Assembly (NCBI RefSeq): GCF_019749955.1
Contig: NZ_JAIEPC010000016.1
Coordinates: forward strand, 1-64,000
Origin: Sphingomonas sp.
Lineage (GTDB): Bacteria; Pseudomonadota; Alphaproteobacteria; Sphingomonadales; Sphingomonadaceae
Length of the DNA: 64,000 nt
Direction: 5' to 3'
A program made the translations under genes and the position numbers. Shown piece after piece: positions 8,461-16,003 of this stretch. Below the pieces are notes generated by a model. That model was not told the origin of the DNA and searched no databases. It was given only the letters and a program-made list of their open reading frames with translations. Each line of letters starts with the position of its first letter. The first letter of the stretch is position 1.

Positions 8461-9089
8461 CGCATGCTCTCCCGGAAACGCGCCTCGGCGAGTTCGGCGG
8501 CGACCATCCATTCGACGCCTTCGATCACGCGCTCGGCCTCGGCCATGTCGCGGCCCCAGCCATAAAGGCCGTGCCCGCGAATAAGATAGGCGGGCGGCGG
8601 CGATTCCGCCAGCATCGCGGGCGCCAGCGCACCGATGATGTCGGCCATGTCCTGGCTGTTGTCGACGATCGGCAAGTCGAACGCGGCGTCATGCGTGGTG
8701 AAGCCGGGCAGCACCTTCAGCATCTCATGCCCCGCCAGCGTGTAGGCGGGCGCACCGGCATAAGCGCGACTCATGCCGACGGCCTCGGGCGAATGGCTGT
8801 GGAGCACGGCGTTGACGGCGGGGAAGCGCGCATAGAGCGCCATGTGCAGCGCGGTTTCAGCCGAGGGCTTCTTGCCGTCGAGCGAGCGCCCATCGGCATC
8901 GACGCGCATCACGCCGTCCTCGGTCAGCCGCCCCTTGTGCCAGCCCGACACGGTGATCGCGAAGCTGCCATCGGCCAGCCGCATCGAATAATTGCCAGCG
9001 GTGGCCGGCGCCCAGCCCTTGGTGTCGAGCCACCGCCCGGCGGCGATGATCTGCGCAGCTGCATCGGCGAGGCTTTTCGCAATCGTCAT
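8457..9089 (-). CDS. mtnB: Methylthioribulose-1-phosphate dehydratase
   Basis: Class II aldolase/adducin-fold dehydratase, 210 residues, first gene of the salvage operon. N-terminal WAPATAGNYSMRL and the zinc ligands in AVLHSHSPEAVGMSRAY (HxH) and LIRGHGLYGWGRDM are seen. It removes water from methylthioribulose-1-phosphate to give the diketone used by MtnC. Upstream lies a 246-base gap before RAYT-1. I looked for a SAM or SAH riboswitch there and saw none, only a GC-rich hairpin at 9170-9190. Confidence 0.95.
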   Translation of the reverse strand: MTIAKSLADAAAQIIAAGRWLDTKGWAPATAGNYSMRLADGSFAITVSGWHKGRLTEDGVMRVDADGRSLDGKKPSAETALHMALYARFPAVNAVLHSHSPEAVGMSRAYAGAPAYTLAGHEMLKVLPGFTTHDAAFDLPIVDNSQDMADIIGALAPAMLAESPPPAYLIRGHGLYGWGRDMAEAERVIEGVEWMVAAELAEARFRESMR

Positions 9090-9169
9090 AGTTTGGCGTC
9101 GCGGGCGAGAGCAGGGAAGGCGGGCATGGAGTGGTCTAGGCTCTTTAGAAAACGGACTGAACTAAGGCG

Positions 9170-9190
9170 CGCGGATGCAGGCCGCGCGTC
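9170..9190. other. GC-rich hairpin upstream of mtnB
   Basis: Arms CGCGCGG and CCGCGCG separated by ATGCAGG lie about 80 bases upstream of mtnB. There is no T-run, so it is not a standard terminator. It could be a leader structure or a leftover repeat. Confidence 0.35.
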
Positions 9191-9317
9191 GCGGTTTAGC
9201 CTAGCCGACGTGCGTGCGCAGCGCCACCCATCCGCACGATTTCAGCGGAATGTCTGCACGCCGGGGCAGGGCGACCGCCCGCTTCTCGGCGGCGGCCGTC
9301 AAGGGGCGTAGGGACGA

Positions 9318-9344
9318 ATTACGGTGACAGTGTACTTAATTGAC
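9318..9344. repeat. Left inverted repeat of RAYT-1
   Basis: A 27-base sequence beginning ATTACGGTGACAGTG. It matches the reverse complement of 10031-10057 at 26 of 27 positions. The pair brackets the RAYT gene at 9336-10001; the left copy runs into the gene's 3' end. Confidence 0.9.
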
Positions 9345-10001
9345 AGTTGCTTGAGGGCAGCGTTTTCGCGGTTTGGGATTGCGTCCGAGAACGGCCTCGA
9401 CCCGGTCGAGAAAGGCGCTGTTCCCCAATGGCCTGCCGACACTTTCGGCGCGTCGCAACGAGGATGACAGGCCCGCGTCCTCGCCCGTCTCAAGCAAGGC
9501 TGCAACGTCCGGCACCCGCTCCAGCACCGGGTCCGTTGCGGTAATGCCGTCGCCGCGCGCCGGATCGAGCAGCGCGTGAACGCTTGACCAGCGCCAGTCC
9601 TGCGCCCGCGCGGCCAGACGTGCGCGCACCGGATTCAACGCGGCATAGCGCAACGCCGCAAGCAGATGCGCTTCGTCCATCGCAACACATCCGAACCGCC
9701 CCTGCCAGAAATGACCCGTCCGCTGCTCGCGCGCGTGGATGCGCCCGGCATAGGCACGGTGCACCTTCGAGAGCGCGGCGCGCAGGGCATCAACATGATC
9801 GGGAACCAGCACCAGATGAACGTGATTTGGCATCAGCACCCAGCTCCACACGGCAACCCCATGCGCGGCACAATGCACCCCCAGCAGATCGCGATATGCC
9901 GCATAGTCCGCCTCCCCGAAGAAGGTTTGTTGCCGTCCGTTGCCCCGCTGCGTCACATGGTGCGGAACCCCGGGCAATACATATCGAGCAAGCCGGGCCA
10001 T
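9336..10001 (-). CDS. REP-associated tyrosine transposase (RAYT-1, Y1/IS200-like)
   Basis: A 221-residue HUH-type tyrosine nuclease. The N-terminus RYVLPGVPHHVTQRGNGR, the HUH motif MPNHVHLVLVP (about 58-68), the region of the catalytic tyrosine VHRAYAGRIHAREQ, and GHFWQGRFG are all present. RAYTs are domesticated IS200/IS605 relatives thought to mobilise REP palindromes. The gene is intact. A second RAYT (10607-11293) is only about half identical by eye, so they are not a simple duplication. Confidence 0.93.
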   Translation of the reverse strand: MARLARYVLPGVPHHVTQRGNGRQQTFFGEADYAAYRDLLGVHCAAHGVAVWSWVLMPNHVHLVLVPDHVDALRAALSKVHRAYAGRIHAREQRTGHFWQGRFGCVAMDEAHLLAALRYAALNPVRARLAARAQDWRWSSVHALLDPARGDGITATDPVLERVPDVAALLETGEDAGLSSSLRRAESVGRPLGNSAFLDRVEAVLGRNPKPRKRCPQATVN

Positions 10002-10030
10002 CTCTTTTGGCTAACGAATGCCCAAAATTT

Positions 10031-10057
10031 GTCAATTAAGTGCACTGTCACCGTAAT
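10031..10057. repeat. Right inverted repeat of RAYT-1
   Basis: GTCAATTAAGTGCACTGTCA and the following 7 bases form the mirror of 9318-9344, with one mismatch. It sits about 30 bases upstream of the RAYT-1 start, so the element reads IR - gene - IR. Confidence 0.9.
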
Positions 10058-10078
10058 CCACACCATCACCGTAGTTCG

Positions 10079-10507
10079 TCATGTATTTGCAACATTTGGA
10101 ACCAATATTTCAAATGTTTCAGAAATTTGTTGGTTCGCGAGCTTGATTACTTTAAATTCGCCATGAACGTCACCCTCGTCGCTGTCGCGAGTGTAAATGA
10201 CTCCGTACGTTGTCGGCGCCGAGGATGCCAAATGCTCCAGAAATTGCCGTTCAGTGCCGGTCGGCAACGCATGATTGCGTCCAAAACCCGCCGACACAGC
10301 TACGCCAGCATATGTATCCCGCAAGGTCAGAACATCAAAACTCAGTCCCGCATATGCACTTGCTAGACGCACCTTATCGCGCAATCGCTCAGGTTCAAAA
10401 TCGAGTTCAACATCCATACGTTGTTCGTCTGCTTCAGAAAAGGACATCGGTTCCCAATGATGTTGTCGACGGTCGCTCACCATCAGCCAAATAAAAATTT
10501 CAAACAT
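10079..10507 (-). CDS. Orphan immunity-like protein (possible Imm7 family)
   Basis: A 142-residue soluble protein lying exactly between the two RAYT elements, with lower GC than the surroundings. It starts MFEIFIWLMVSDRR and ends SETFEILVPNVANT, with TYGVIYTRDSDEGDVHGEFKVIKL in the last third. These resemble the start, middle and C-terminal shape of Imm7-type immunity proteins of polymorphic toxin systems, as I remember them; I cannot confirm it without a profile search. No toxin gene is next to it, so if the call is right it is an orphan immunity gene. Confidence 0.45.
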   Translation of the reverse strand: MFEIFIWLMVSDRRQHHWEPMSFSEADEQRMDVELDFEPERLRDKVRLASAYAGLSFDVLTLRDTYAGVAVSAGFGRNHALPTGTERQFLEHLASSAPTTYGVIYTRDSDEGDVHGEFKVIKLANQQISETFEILVPNVANT

Positions 10508-10586
10508 CTGAACTCCTTACTTCAGGGGCTTCAAATACAGTTTATATTCAACACCGTATTCTTGAGAGTATCGGAATTACGGTGAC

Positions 10587-10609
10587 AAGTTCCGGGGACA
10601 CAATACTCA
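10587..10609. repeat. Left inverted repeat of RAYT-2
   Basis: AAGTTCCGGGGACACAATAC plus 3 bases match the reverse complement of 11331-11353 at 21 of 23 positions. Just upstream, ATTACGGTGACA repeats the outer end of the RAYT-1 repeat, which links the two elements. Confidence 0.85.
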
Positions 10610-11293
10610 ATCCCTCGGCTTTGGCTTGGGGCCGGGTTTGGCCGGGGCGAGCTTGCGCTTGATCTTCTGTTCCATCTCGGTGATCCATTCAGGGTCCGCC
10701 AGCGGACGGCCGGTGCGTAGCCGGGCCTCGATCGTCTCCACTGTCTCACTGCTGTCCATCGCCTCGAGCCCCACCCGCAGCATCGCCCGCCAGTTGCCGA
10801 CGTGGTGGCCCAGCGCCGCCACATCGGTCAACCGATCGCTGGGCGTGCGCTTGGCGGCCAGGTGCGCGCGCGCGCTCGACCAGCGCCAGTCGCCCGCCTC
10901 GCGTACCAACCCTGCGGCCACTGGGTTGTTCTCGACATAGCGCACCGCAGCCATCAGATGCGCGTCGTCCATCGGATAGCTGGCGAAGCGCCCCTGGAAC
11001 AGATAGCCGCGCCAGCCTTCGCGAAAATTGATGCGGCGGGTGTAGCGCCGGTGCGCCTCTGCGATGGCGGCGCGCAGGCCATCGGCGGCATCGGGCACGA
11101 GGATCAGGTGAACGTGATTGTCCATCAGGCACCAGGCCAGACAGCGCACGCCCTGCGCCGCACACCCCGCTGCGATCAGCGCCAGATACGCGGCCCGGTC
11201 GTCGTCGCCGAAAAAGATCGGCAACCGTCGATTACCCCGCTGGGTCACATGATGCGCGACGCCGGGAATGACGATGCGGGCAAGGCGAGCCAT
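10607..11293 (-). CDS. REP-associated tyrosine transposase (RAYT-2)
   Basis: HUH/Y1 transposase family protein of 228 residues. It has RIVIPGVAHHVTQRGNRRLP at the N-terminus, MDNHVHLILVP as the HUH motif, AHRRYTRRINFREGW around the catalytic Tyr, YLFQGRFASYPMD, and a long Lys/Pro-rich C-terminal tail (KRKLAPAKPGPKPKPRD). The tail is absent from RAYT-1. Its termination codon lies inside the left inverted repeat. Probably active in REP processing, but not shown here. Confidence 0.93.
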   Translation of the reverse strand: MARLARIVIPGVAHHVTQRGNRRLPIFFGDDDRAAYLALIAAGCAAQGVRCLAWCLMDNHVHLILVPDAADGLRAAIAEAHRRYTRRINFREGWRGYLFQGRFASYPMDDAHLMAAVRYVENNPVAAGLVREAGDWRWSSARAHLAAKRTPSDRLTDVAALGHHVGNWRAMLRVGLEAMDSSETVETIEARLRTGRPLADPEWITEMEQKIKRKLAPAKPGPKPKPRD

Positions 11294-11330
11294 AGGCTCG
11301 CCCGTAGCCGAGAAACAAGCGAGGGTCTAT

Positions 11331-11411
11331 TCAGTATTGTGTCCCTGGAACTTCCTGGAACTGCTGAAGTATTGTGTCCCTGGAACTGCTGGAACTGGTG
11401 TCCCTGGAACT
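11331..11411. repeat. Right end of RAYT-2: three GTGTCCCTGGAACT repeats
   Basis: The 14-base unit GTGTCCCTGGAACT occurs at 11339-11352, 11374-11387 and 11398-11411 with spacers of 21 and 10 bases that carry further TGGAACT copies. The first copy is part of the inverted repeat partner of 10587-10609. The irregular spacing fits serial REP insertion or slippage. Confidence 0.85.
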
Positions 11412-11528
11412 GTACGTAGGTGAATTTAATAACCCGTCCCCGCAATCACCAACCCCGCCCCCGCCGCGATCAAGCGAGCGCGGATGGCATCGTAACCCCT
11501 TCCCGATCCCGGCAATGAACCCGAACGG

Positions 11529-11819
11529 TCACGCCGCGCACAGCACGTCGCGGGTCTCGCGGGGCAGATGAGCGATCACGCTGAGATAGGCGCTGGCGGT
11601 AGCGTCGGGCTGACGGCGACCTTGTTCCCAGCCCTTGAGCGTTGCCAGCGGAATCCGGTAGGCGCTGGCGAAGCCCTGCTGCGACAGACCCAGCGCCTCA
11701 CGGATCGCACGCACGTCAGGCACCTCGATGCTATGGACGCGTGCCACCTTACCCTTGCCTTGGGCATGGGTGGCGGCCTCTTCCATCGCCGCGATCAGGT
11801 CCTTGCCAAAGTCAGACAT
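11529..11819 (-). CDS. HTH antitoxin of a type II toxin-antitoxin pair (HigA/XRE-like)
   Basis: A 96-residue protein with an XRE-type helix-turn-helix in its second half: IREALGLSQQGFASAYRIPLATLKGWEQGRRQPD (quoted here as the span of about residues 41-74). ATG 11819 is chosen because AAGGAG ends 7 bases upstream; ATG 11825 would leave only one base. It lies 17 bases after the RelE-like toxin gene on the same strand. It should bind and neutralise the toxin and repress the operon. The order toxin-then-antitoxin is that of higBA-type pairs. Confidence 0.85.
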   Translation of the reverse strand: MSDFGKDLIAAMEEAATHAQGKGKVARVHSIEVPDVRAIREALGLSQQGFASAYRIPLATLKGWEQGRRQPDATASAYLSVIAHLPRETRDVLCAA

Positions 11820-11836
11820 CGCCATACTCCTTGCGC

Positions 11837-12208
11837 TCAATCCACTCCAGGGTCTCTTGCGGCCTTGATCATTGCCGCAAAGGCGGCCACCGCCTTCTTC
11901 TCGTCCGCCGTCAGGTCCGTTGCCTGCGCCTTGGCATAGGCCAGCAGCAGGTAGAGCGGGCAGTCGGGCTGGTAGTAGAAATAGACCACCCGCGCGCCGC
12001 CGCGCTTACCGACGCCCGCCCGCGCCCAGCGCAGCTTCCTGACTCCGCCAGTGCCAGGGATGACAGTGCCCGCCTCAGGGTTATGGGCGAGATGATCGAC
12101 CAGCTCGGCGCGGTCGTCCTCGCTCCAAATCTTTTCGGCCGATCGTGCGAAACTTTGCGTCTCGGCAACGGTAATCGGGCGGGTCTTCACCTTGACGACA
12201 TACGTCAA
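11837..12208 (-). CDS. RelE/HigB-like toxin
   Basis: A 123-residue protein with the RelE-fold pattern: SFARSAEKIWSEDDRAELVD, then VIPGTGGVRKLRWARAGVGK, RGGARVVYFYYQPDCPLYLL and a Lys/Ala-rich last helix. RelE-type toxins are mRNA endonucleases that act at the ribosome. It starts at TTG 12208, as no in-frame ATG or GTG is available near the conserved N-terminus. A dyad, TTGACG-N5-CGTCAA, spans the start (12192-12208) and may be the autorepression site. Confidence 0.85.
   Translation of the reverse strand: MTYVVKVKTRPITVAETQSFARSAEKIWSEDDRAELVDHLAHNPEAGTVIPGTGGVRKLRWARAGVGKRGGARVVYFYYQPDCPLYLLLAYAKAQATDLTADEKKAVAAFAAMIKAARDPGVD
12192..12208. promoter_or_regulatory. Dyad over the RelE-like toxin start codon
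   Basis: TTGACG-ACATA-CGTCAA is a perfect 6-base dyad with a 5-base spacer that overlaps the TTG start. A position over the start codon fits binding by the HTH antitoxin. The arms are short, so chance is possible. Confidence 0.35.
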
Positions 12209-12490
12209 TGACGCCCAAAGTGCAAGTCGGTATTGATCTACCCCCCGCGCACGCCCCGCACTCTTCCAATGTCGGAAAACCTCTGCGACGCTCGCCGTGC
12301 GCTCTTTGACAATCGATCATGATTCGCGCCTTCTCCGGCGCAAATCCAACGCGGTGATGGCCACCCCCCCCCTGGGATGGTCGTGACTTTTGTAACCTTT
12401 CGCGCCTCGGTCGCCCGATGTCGCGGGCCGTGCGCGCCCTCCCGGCTCAACCGGCGGGCCGCTTTAACGTCAATCTGCAATGGCGGGGCG

Positions 12491-12564
12491 TGGAGCGGGT
12501 AACGGGAATCGAACCCGTGTATTCAGCTTGGAAGGCTGCTGTACTACCATTGTACTATACCCGC
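12491..12564 (-). tRNA. tRNA-Gly (anticodon TCC)
   Basis: On the minus strand the acceptor arms GCGGGTA and TACCCGC pair. The anticodon loop CTTCCAA gives TCC, the T-arm is GGGTTCGATTCCC, and CCA is encoded (12491-12493). The 12209-12490 stretch upstream in coordinates holds nothing else I can identify. Confidence 0.97.
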
Positions 12565-12659
12565 GCCGGAGCCGAGGCGATTACCGTCAAGCGCGCGCCT
12601 GTGCAAGCGGCGACGTCCTTCACGGCTTGCTTACCATTGCGACGCTATCAATCCGCTTG

Positions 12660-13982
12660 ATGTTGCACGATCCTGCCCTTGCCCGCGCCGCCACGGCTGA
12701 TCCGCGCCCGGTGTCTGCCGTCAGCACCGGGGTCGGCGTGGTCGGGCTGATCGGACTGCTGTGCTGGGTCGCGGTGGCGCGCTGGTTCAAGATGGACGGG
12801 CCGCTTTCCGCCATGACTAATGTGCTGGCGTGCGGCGTGCCTATGGTGCTGTGGTCGGTGTTCGTCGACAAGGTCCACCGGCGCCCCTCGACCGGGATCG
12901 ATTGGGCGCAGACCAAGAGTTGGCGCGAGACGATCGACATCAGCCTGACCAAGCTCGCTGGCCTCTGGATCACCTGGGTAGGCATTGCGCTCATTTATTT
13001 CACCGGCCGCTTCTACTGGGCCGATCGCTTCGCCTTTTCGATGAGCGTTTTCGGGGCGGTCGCGCCGTTCGTGTTCATGCTGTCAATTCCCTATGTCATC
13101 TGGCTCGACCGCAAGCTGGTTGAGCCCAAGGACGGCGCCTGGGCGCTCGGCGCGTGGATGATGGGCACCGAAAAGGTCGAGCCCGAAGCAATCTACAGCC
13201 ATTTGCGCAGCTGGGGCGTGAAGGCCTTCTTCCTTGCCTTCATGCTGGCGATTGTGCCGCCGGGCTTCGGCGAGTTCATCCGCGCCGACTGGAACGTCGT
13301 GCTCAGCAATCCGGTCGCGCTCGCCAATTGGCTGATCACTTTCATGTTTGTGATCGACGTGGCGTTTGCGACGGTCGGCTATGTGCTGACGATGCGTCCC
13401 CTCGACGCGCATATCAGGAGCGCGACACCCTATGCAGCGGGCTGGACGGCGGCGCTGATCTGTTACCCGCCGTTCGTGCTGATGGCGGGCGGCGGGCCGC
13501 TCGATTATTCTCCCGGCACGCGCGGGCCCGATGGCTGGACGATCTGGTTTGCCGGACAGCCGGTGCTGCTGGCGGTGATCGGCGCGACATTGGTGGGTCT
13601 GACCGCCGTTTATGCCTGGGCAACAGTCGCGTTCGGCTTCCGCTTCTCGAACCTCACGCACCGCGGCATTTTGACGCACGGGCCCTACGCCATCTCGCGC
13701 CACCCGGCTTACCTCTCGAAGAATCTGTTCTGGTGGCTGTCGATCTTGCCCTTTTTCACCACCGGCAGCTGGGTCGACGGCGCGCGCGCGACGATCCTGC
13801 TCGCGGTCGTGAGCGGCATTTATTACTGGCGCGCCAAGACCGAGGAATGGCACCTCGGCGCCGATCCCGACTACCAAGCCTATTGGCACTGGATGGAGCG
13901 CAATGGGCCGGTGCCGCGCTTCTTCGGCTGGGTAATGGGTCGACGCGTACCGGCCATGCCGGTCGCGCCTGAGCAGGCCTAA
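12660..13982 (+). CDS. Polytopic membrane protein with ICMT/PEMT-like methyltransferase domain
   Basis: A 440-residue protein with about 9-10 hydrophobic segments. The C-terminal part carries GPYAISRHPAYLSKNLFWWL, followed by a Tyr/Trp-rich tail (LGADPDYQAYWHWMER). This is the signature of isoprenylcysteine carboxyl methyltransferase and phospholipid methyltransferase families, which bind SAM at the membrane. The long N-terminal half is unlike the short bacterial ICMT proteins, so the substrate is unknown. ATG 12660 is used because the longer frame would overlap tRNA-Gly. Its stop overlaps gshA's by 4 bases, convergently. Confidence 0.8.
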   Translation: MLHDPALARAATADPRPVSAVSTGVGVVGLIGLLCWVAVARWFKMDGPLSAMTNVLACGVPMVLWSVFVDKVHRRPSTGIDWAQTKSWRETIDISLTKLAGLWITWVGIALIYFTGRFYWADRFAFSMSVFGAVAPFVFMLSIPYVIWLDRKLVEPKDGAWALGAWMMGTEKVEPEAIYSHLRSWGVKAFFLAFMLAIVPPGFGEFIRADWNVVLSNPVALANWLITFMFVIDVAFATVGYVLTMRPLDAHIRSATPYAAGWTAALICYPPFVLMAGGGPLDYSPGTRGPDGWTIWFAGQPVLLAVIGATLVGLTAVYAWATVAFGFRFSNLTHRGILTHGPYAISRHPAYLSKNLFWWLSILPFFTTGSWVDGARATILLAVVSGIYYWRAKTEEWHLGADPDYQAYWHWMERNGPVPRFFGWVMGRRVPAMPVAPEQA

Positions 13983-15352
13983 AACCGCATCTCGTCATAG
14001 ATCGGCGCGACGCTTTCGCCCCACGCGCCGTGGTAGCGATCGAGCAATGCCTGCGCGGGGACTTTCCCCGAGCGGACGATCTCGCGCAGCGGATCGAGGA
14101 AGCCGGTTTCGTTCGAGCCGCCCGCGTCGAGCCGCGCCCGCGCCGCAAGGCCCGCATGCGCGATGTCGAGGACTTCGCCCGCAATATCGCGCAATGTGCC
14201 GCCCCCCGGCAGCGGCGCATCGAGCGCGAGCCGGGGGACCGATGACCGCAGCGTCTCGCGCCCGTCCATGTCCCAGCCCTTGACCAGGTCCCACGCCGCA
14301 TCGAGCGCACCCTGATCGTACAGCAGCCCGACCCAGAAGGCGGGCAGCGCGCAGATGCGATTCCACGGCCCGCCATCGGCGCCGCGCATTTCGAGGAAGC
14401 TCTTCAACCGCACTTCGGGGAAAGCGGTCGAGAGGTGATCGTTCCAGTCGTCGATCGTCGGCAGTTCGCCGGGCAGGACCGACAACTCGCCCCGCAGGAA
14501 ATCGCGGAAGCTGAGGCCCGCTGCGTCGATGTACTTACCGTCGCGATAGACGAAGTACATCGGCACATCGAGCGCATAGTCGGCGTACCGCTCATAGCCA
14601 AAGCCCTCTTCGAACACGAAGGGCAGCATGCCGGTGCGCGCCGGATCGGTGTCCGACCAGATATGGCTGCGATAGCTCAGCATGCCGTTGGGCTTGCCTT
14701 CGGTGAAGGGCGAATTGGCGAACAGCGCGGTCGCGAGCGGCTGAAGTGCCAAGCCGACGCGGAACTTCTTTACCATATCGGCTTCTGAACTATAGTCCAG
14801 ATTGACCTGAATGGTACAAGTGCGCAGCATCATGTCGAGGCCCATGCTGCCGACGCGCGGCATATGGCGCAGCATGATCGCATAGCGGCCCTTGGGCATG
14901 ATCGGCAGCTCGGCCCGCGTCTTGTCGGGCCACATGCCAAGGCCCAGGAAACCGATGCCGAGCTTCTCGCCGACCTTCAGCACTTGTTCCAGATGCCGCC
15001 CCGTTTCCGCGCAGGTCTGGTGGAGATTGTCGAGCGGCGCGCCCGACAACTCGAACTGGCCGGCCGGCTCAAGGCTGATCGATCCGTCGCTGCCCGACAT
15101 TGCGATGACGTTTCCGCCCTCGATCACCGGCGACCAGCCAAATTCGGTGAGCGCCATCAGCAGGTCGCGGATGCCGCCGGGTTCGTCATAGCTTGGCGCA
15201 CGGTGATCGTCGGTCTTGTAGACGAATTTCTCGTGCTCGGTGCCGATCCGCCAGCGATCCTTGGGCTTTTCGCCCTTGGCGAAGCTCGCGATCAACTGGT
15301 CGCGGTGTTCGATGACCGCCGACTTCTGCTCAGTAACGGTCTTCGTGCTCAT
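13979..15352 (-). CDS. gshA: Glutamate-cysteine ligase (plant/alphaproteobacterial type)
   Basis: Catalyses ATP-dependent formation of gamma-glutamylcysteine, the first step of glutathione synthesis. At 457 residues it matches the plant-type GCL group found in alphaproteobacteria. IGTEHEKFV (about 36-44), ISLEPAGQFELSGAPL, RTCTIQVNLDYSSE and FLEMRGADGGPW are conserved active-site stretches. ATG 15352 is used; the frame is open to 15418, but that extension (RRQSEACASSAG) is unlike the family. Confidence 0.94.
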   Translation of the reverse strand: MSTKTVTEQKSAVIEHRDQLIASFAKGEKPKDRWRIGTEHEKFVYKTDDHRAPSYDEPGGIRDLLMALTEFGWSPVIEGGNVIAMSGSDGSISLEPAGQFELSGAPLDNLHQTCAETGRHLEQVLKVGEKLGIGFLGLGMWPDKTRAELPIMPKGRYAIMLRHMPRVGSMGLDMMLRTCTIQVNLDYSSEADMVKKFRVGLALQPLATALFANSPFTEGKPNGMLSYRSHIWSDTDPARTGMLPFVFEEGFGYERYADYALDVPMYFVYRDGKYIDAAGLSFRDFLRGELSVLPGELPTIDDWNDHLSTAFPEVRLKSFLEMRGADGGPWNRICALPAFWVGLLYDQGALDAAWDLVKGWDMDGRETLRSSVPRLALDAPLPGGGTLRDIAGEVLDIAHAGLAARARLDAGGSNETGFLDPLREIVRSGKVPAQALLDRYHGAWGESVAPIYDEMRF

Positions 15353-15430
15353 GGGCAGCGCCTTTAGCGGGCGTTGCGATCCCGCGCTAGAGGCGCACGC
15401 TTCGGATTGGCGCCGCACCTAGATCGTTCG

Positions 15431-15455
15431 TGCCGTTCGTGCTGAGCTCGTCGAA
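15431..15455. repeat. Half of a family A REP doublet
   Basis: CGTTCGTGCTGAGCTCGTCG is the left arm of the 7.2-kb variant. Its right-arm counterpart appears about 500 bases away at 15958-15978, on the far side of a low-GC gene. Confidence 0.65.
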
Positions 15456-15610
15456 GCGCCGTTTTTAGCTGCGCCCATCTGGGGAGCCCAGCTTGAGCCA
15501 ACGTATGTGGCTGAGAATTTTTCGATCTTTAATAATAAGCCTGTGTTGCCATCAACATAGTCGCTGATGGTCATAGGCATCATATCTTCCCGGATAGATG
15601 TGTTTATGAG

Positions 15611-15874
15611 TTAAGCGTTTCTATTTCTTCGAAAATGCCTGCCTATAAAGAAACAGGTCCAAGAAATAAATGGATAGACAAAAAGTCCCAAAATTAGGAA
15701 TTTGTCACTGCCTGGAACGCCACCAACGGCGGCCAGGATTGCGAAGGCGATATAGCCGACCGTTATCAAAGATGATGCGAACATTCCCAATTTCGGCGAC
15801 GCGAAAGAAGAAGTGAAGGAAACAAGAGAAATCGCTATTATTACTGGTAAAATCTCCCGTACGAAATAAAACAT
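15611..15874 (-). CDS. Small low-GC membrane protein, unknown
   Basis: 87 residues with three likely membrane segments (EILPVIIAISLVSFTSS, ITVGYIAFAILAAVGG, FLILGLFVYPFISWTCFFIG) and a basic C-terminus (RHFRRNRNA). It is clearly more AT-rich than gshA and rsmE on either side. It is bracketed by two half REP arms. No family recognised. Because coding evidence rests on hydrophobicity and the open frame, it is less certain than its neighbours. A GAAAGGAGA lies just upstream of ATG 15874, a good ribosome site. Confidence 0.6.
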   Translation of the reverse strand: MFYFVREILPVIIAISLVSFTSSFASPKLGMFASSLITVGYIAFAILAAVGGVPGSDKFLILGLFVYPFISWTCFFIGRHFRRNRNA

Positions 15875-15957
15875 GCATTTCTCCTTTCGAGACTCTTGGG
15901 CAGAAGAAGGGCGGCCGCCTTCGACTGCCTGCCAATGTGGGCGCTCAGGAATTGCTG

Positions 15958-15978
15958 CGACAAGCTGAGGGCGAACGG
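15958..15978. repeat. Complementary half of a family A REP doublet
   Basis: GACAAGCTGAGGGCGAACGG is the right arm expected for the half at 15431. The two arms together would rebuild one REP doublet if the intervening bases were removed. Confidence 0.6.
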
Positions 15979-16003
15979 AACGGAACCTCTGAACTTGAAA
16001 TCT

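Noticed and set aside
9090..9335. SAM or SAH riboswitch in front of mtnB
   Set aside because: No SAM-II-like or SAH-like conserved core seen on the minus strand; only a GC hairpin.
11339..11411. Possible tiny CRISPR array
   Set aside because: Three 14-base units with spacers of 21 and 10 bases, which also hold repeat fragments; no cas genes.
12480..12659. Upstream extension of the ICMT-like gene
   Set aside because: It would run through tRNA-Gly on the other strand; no family-like residues.
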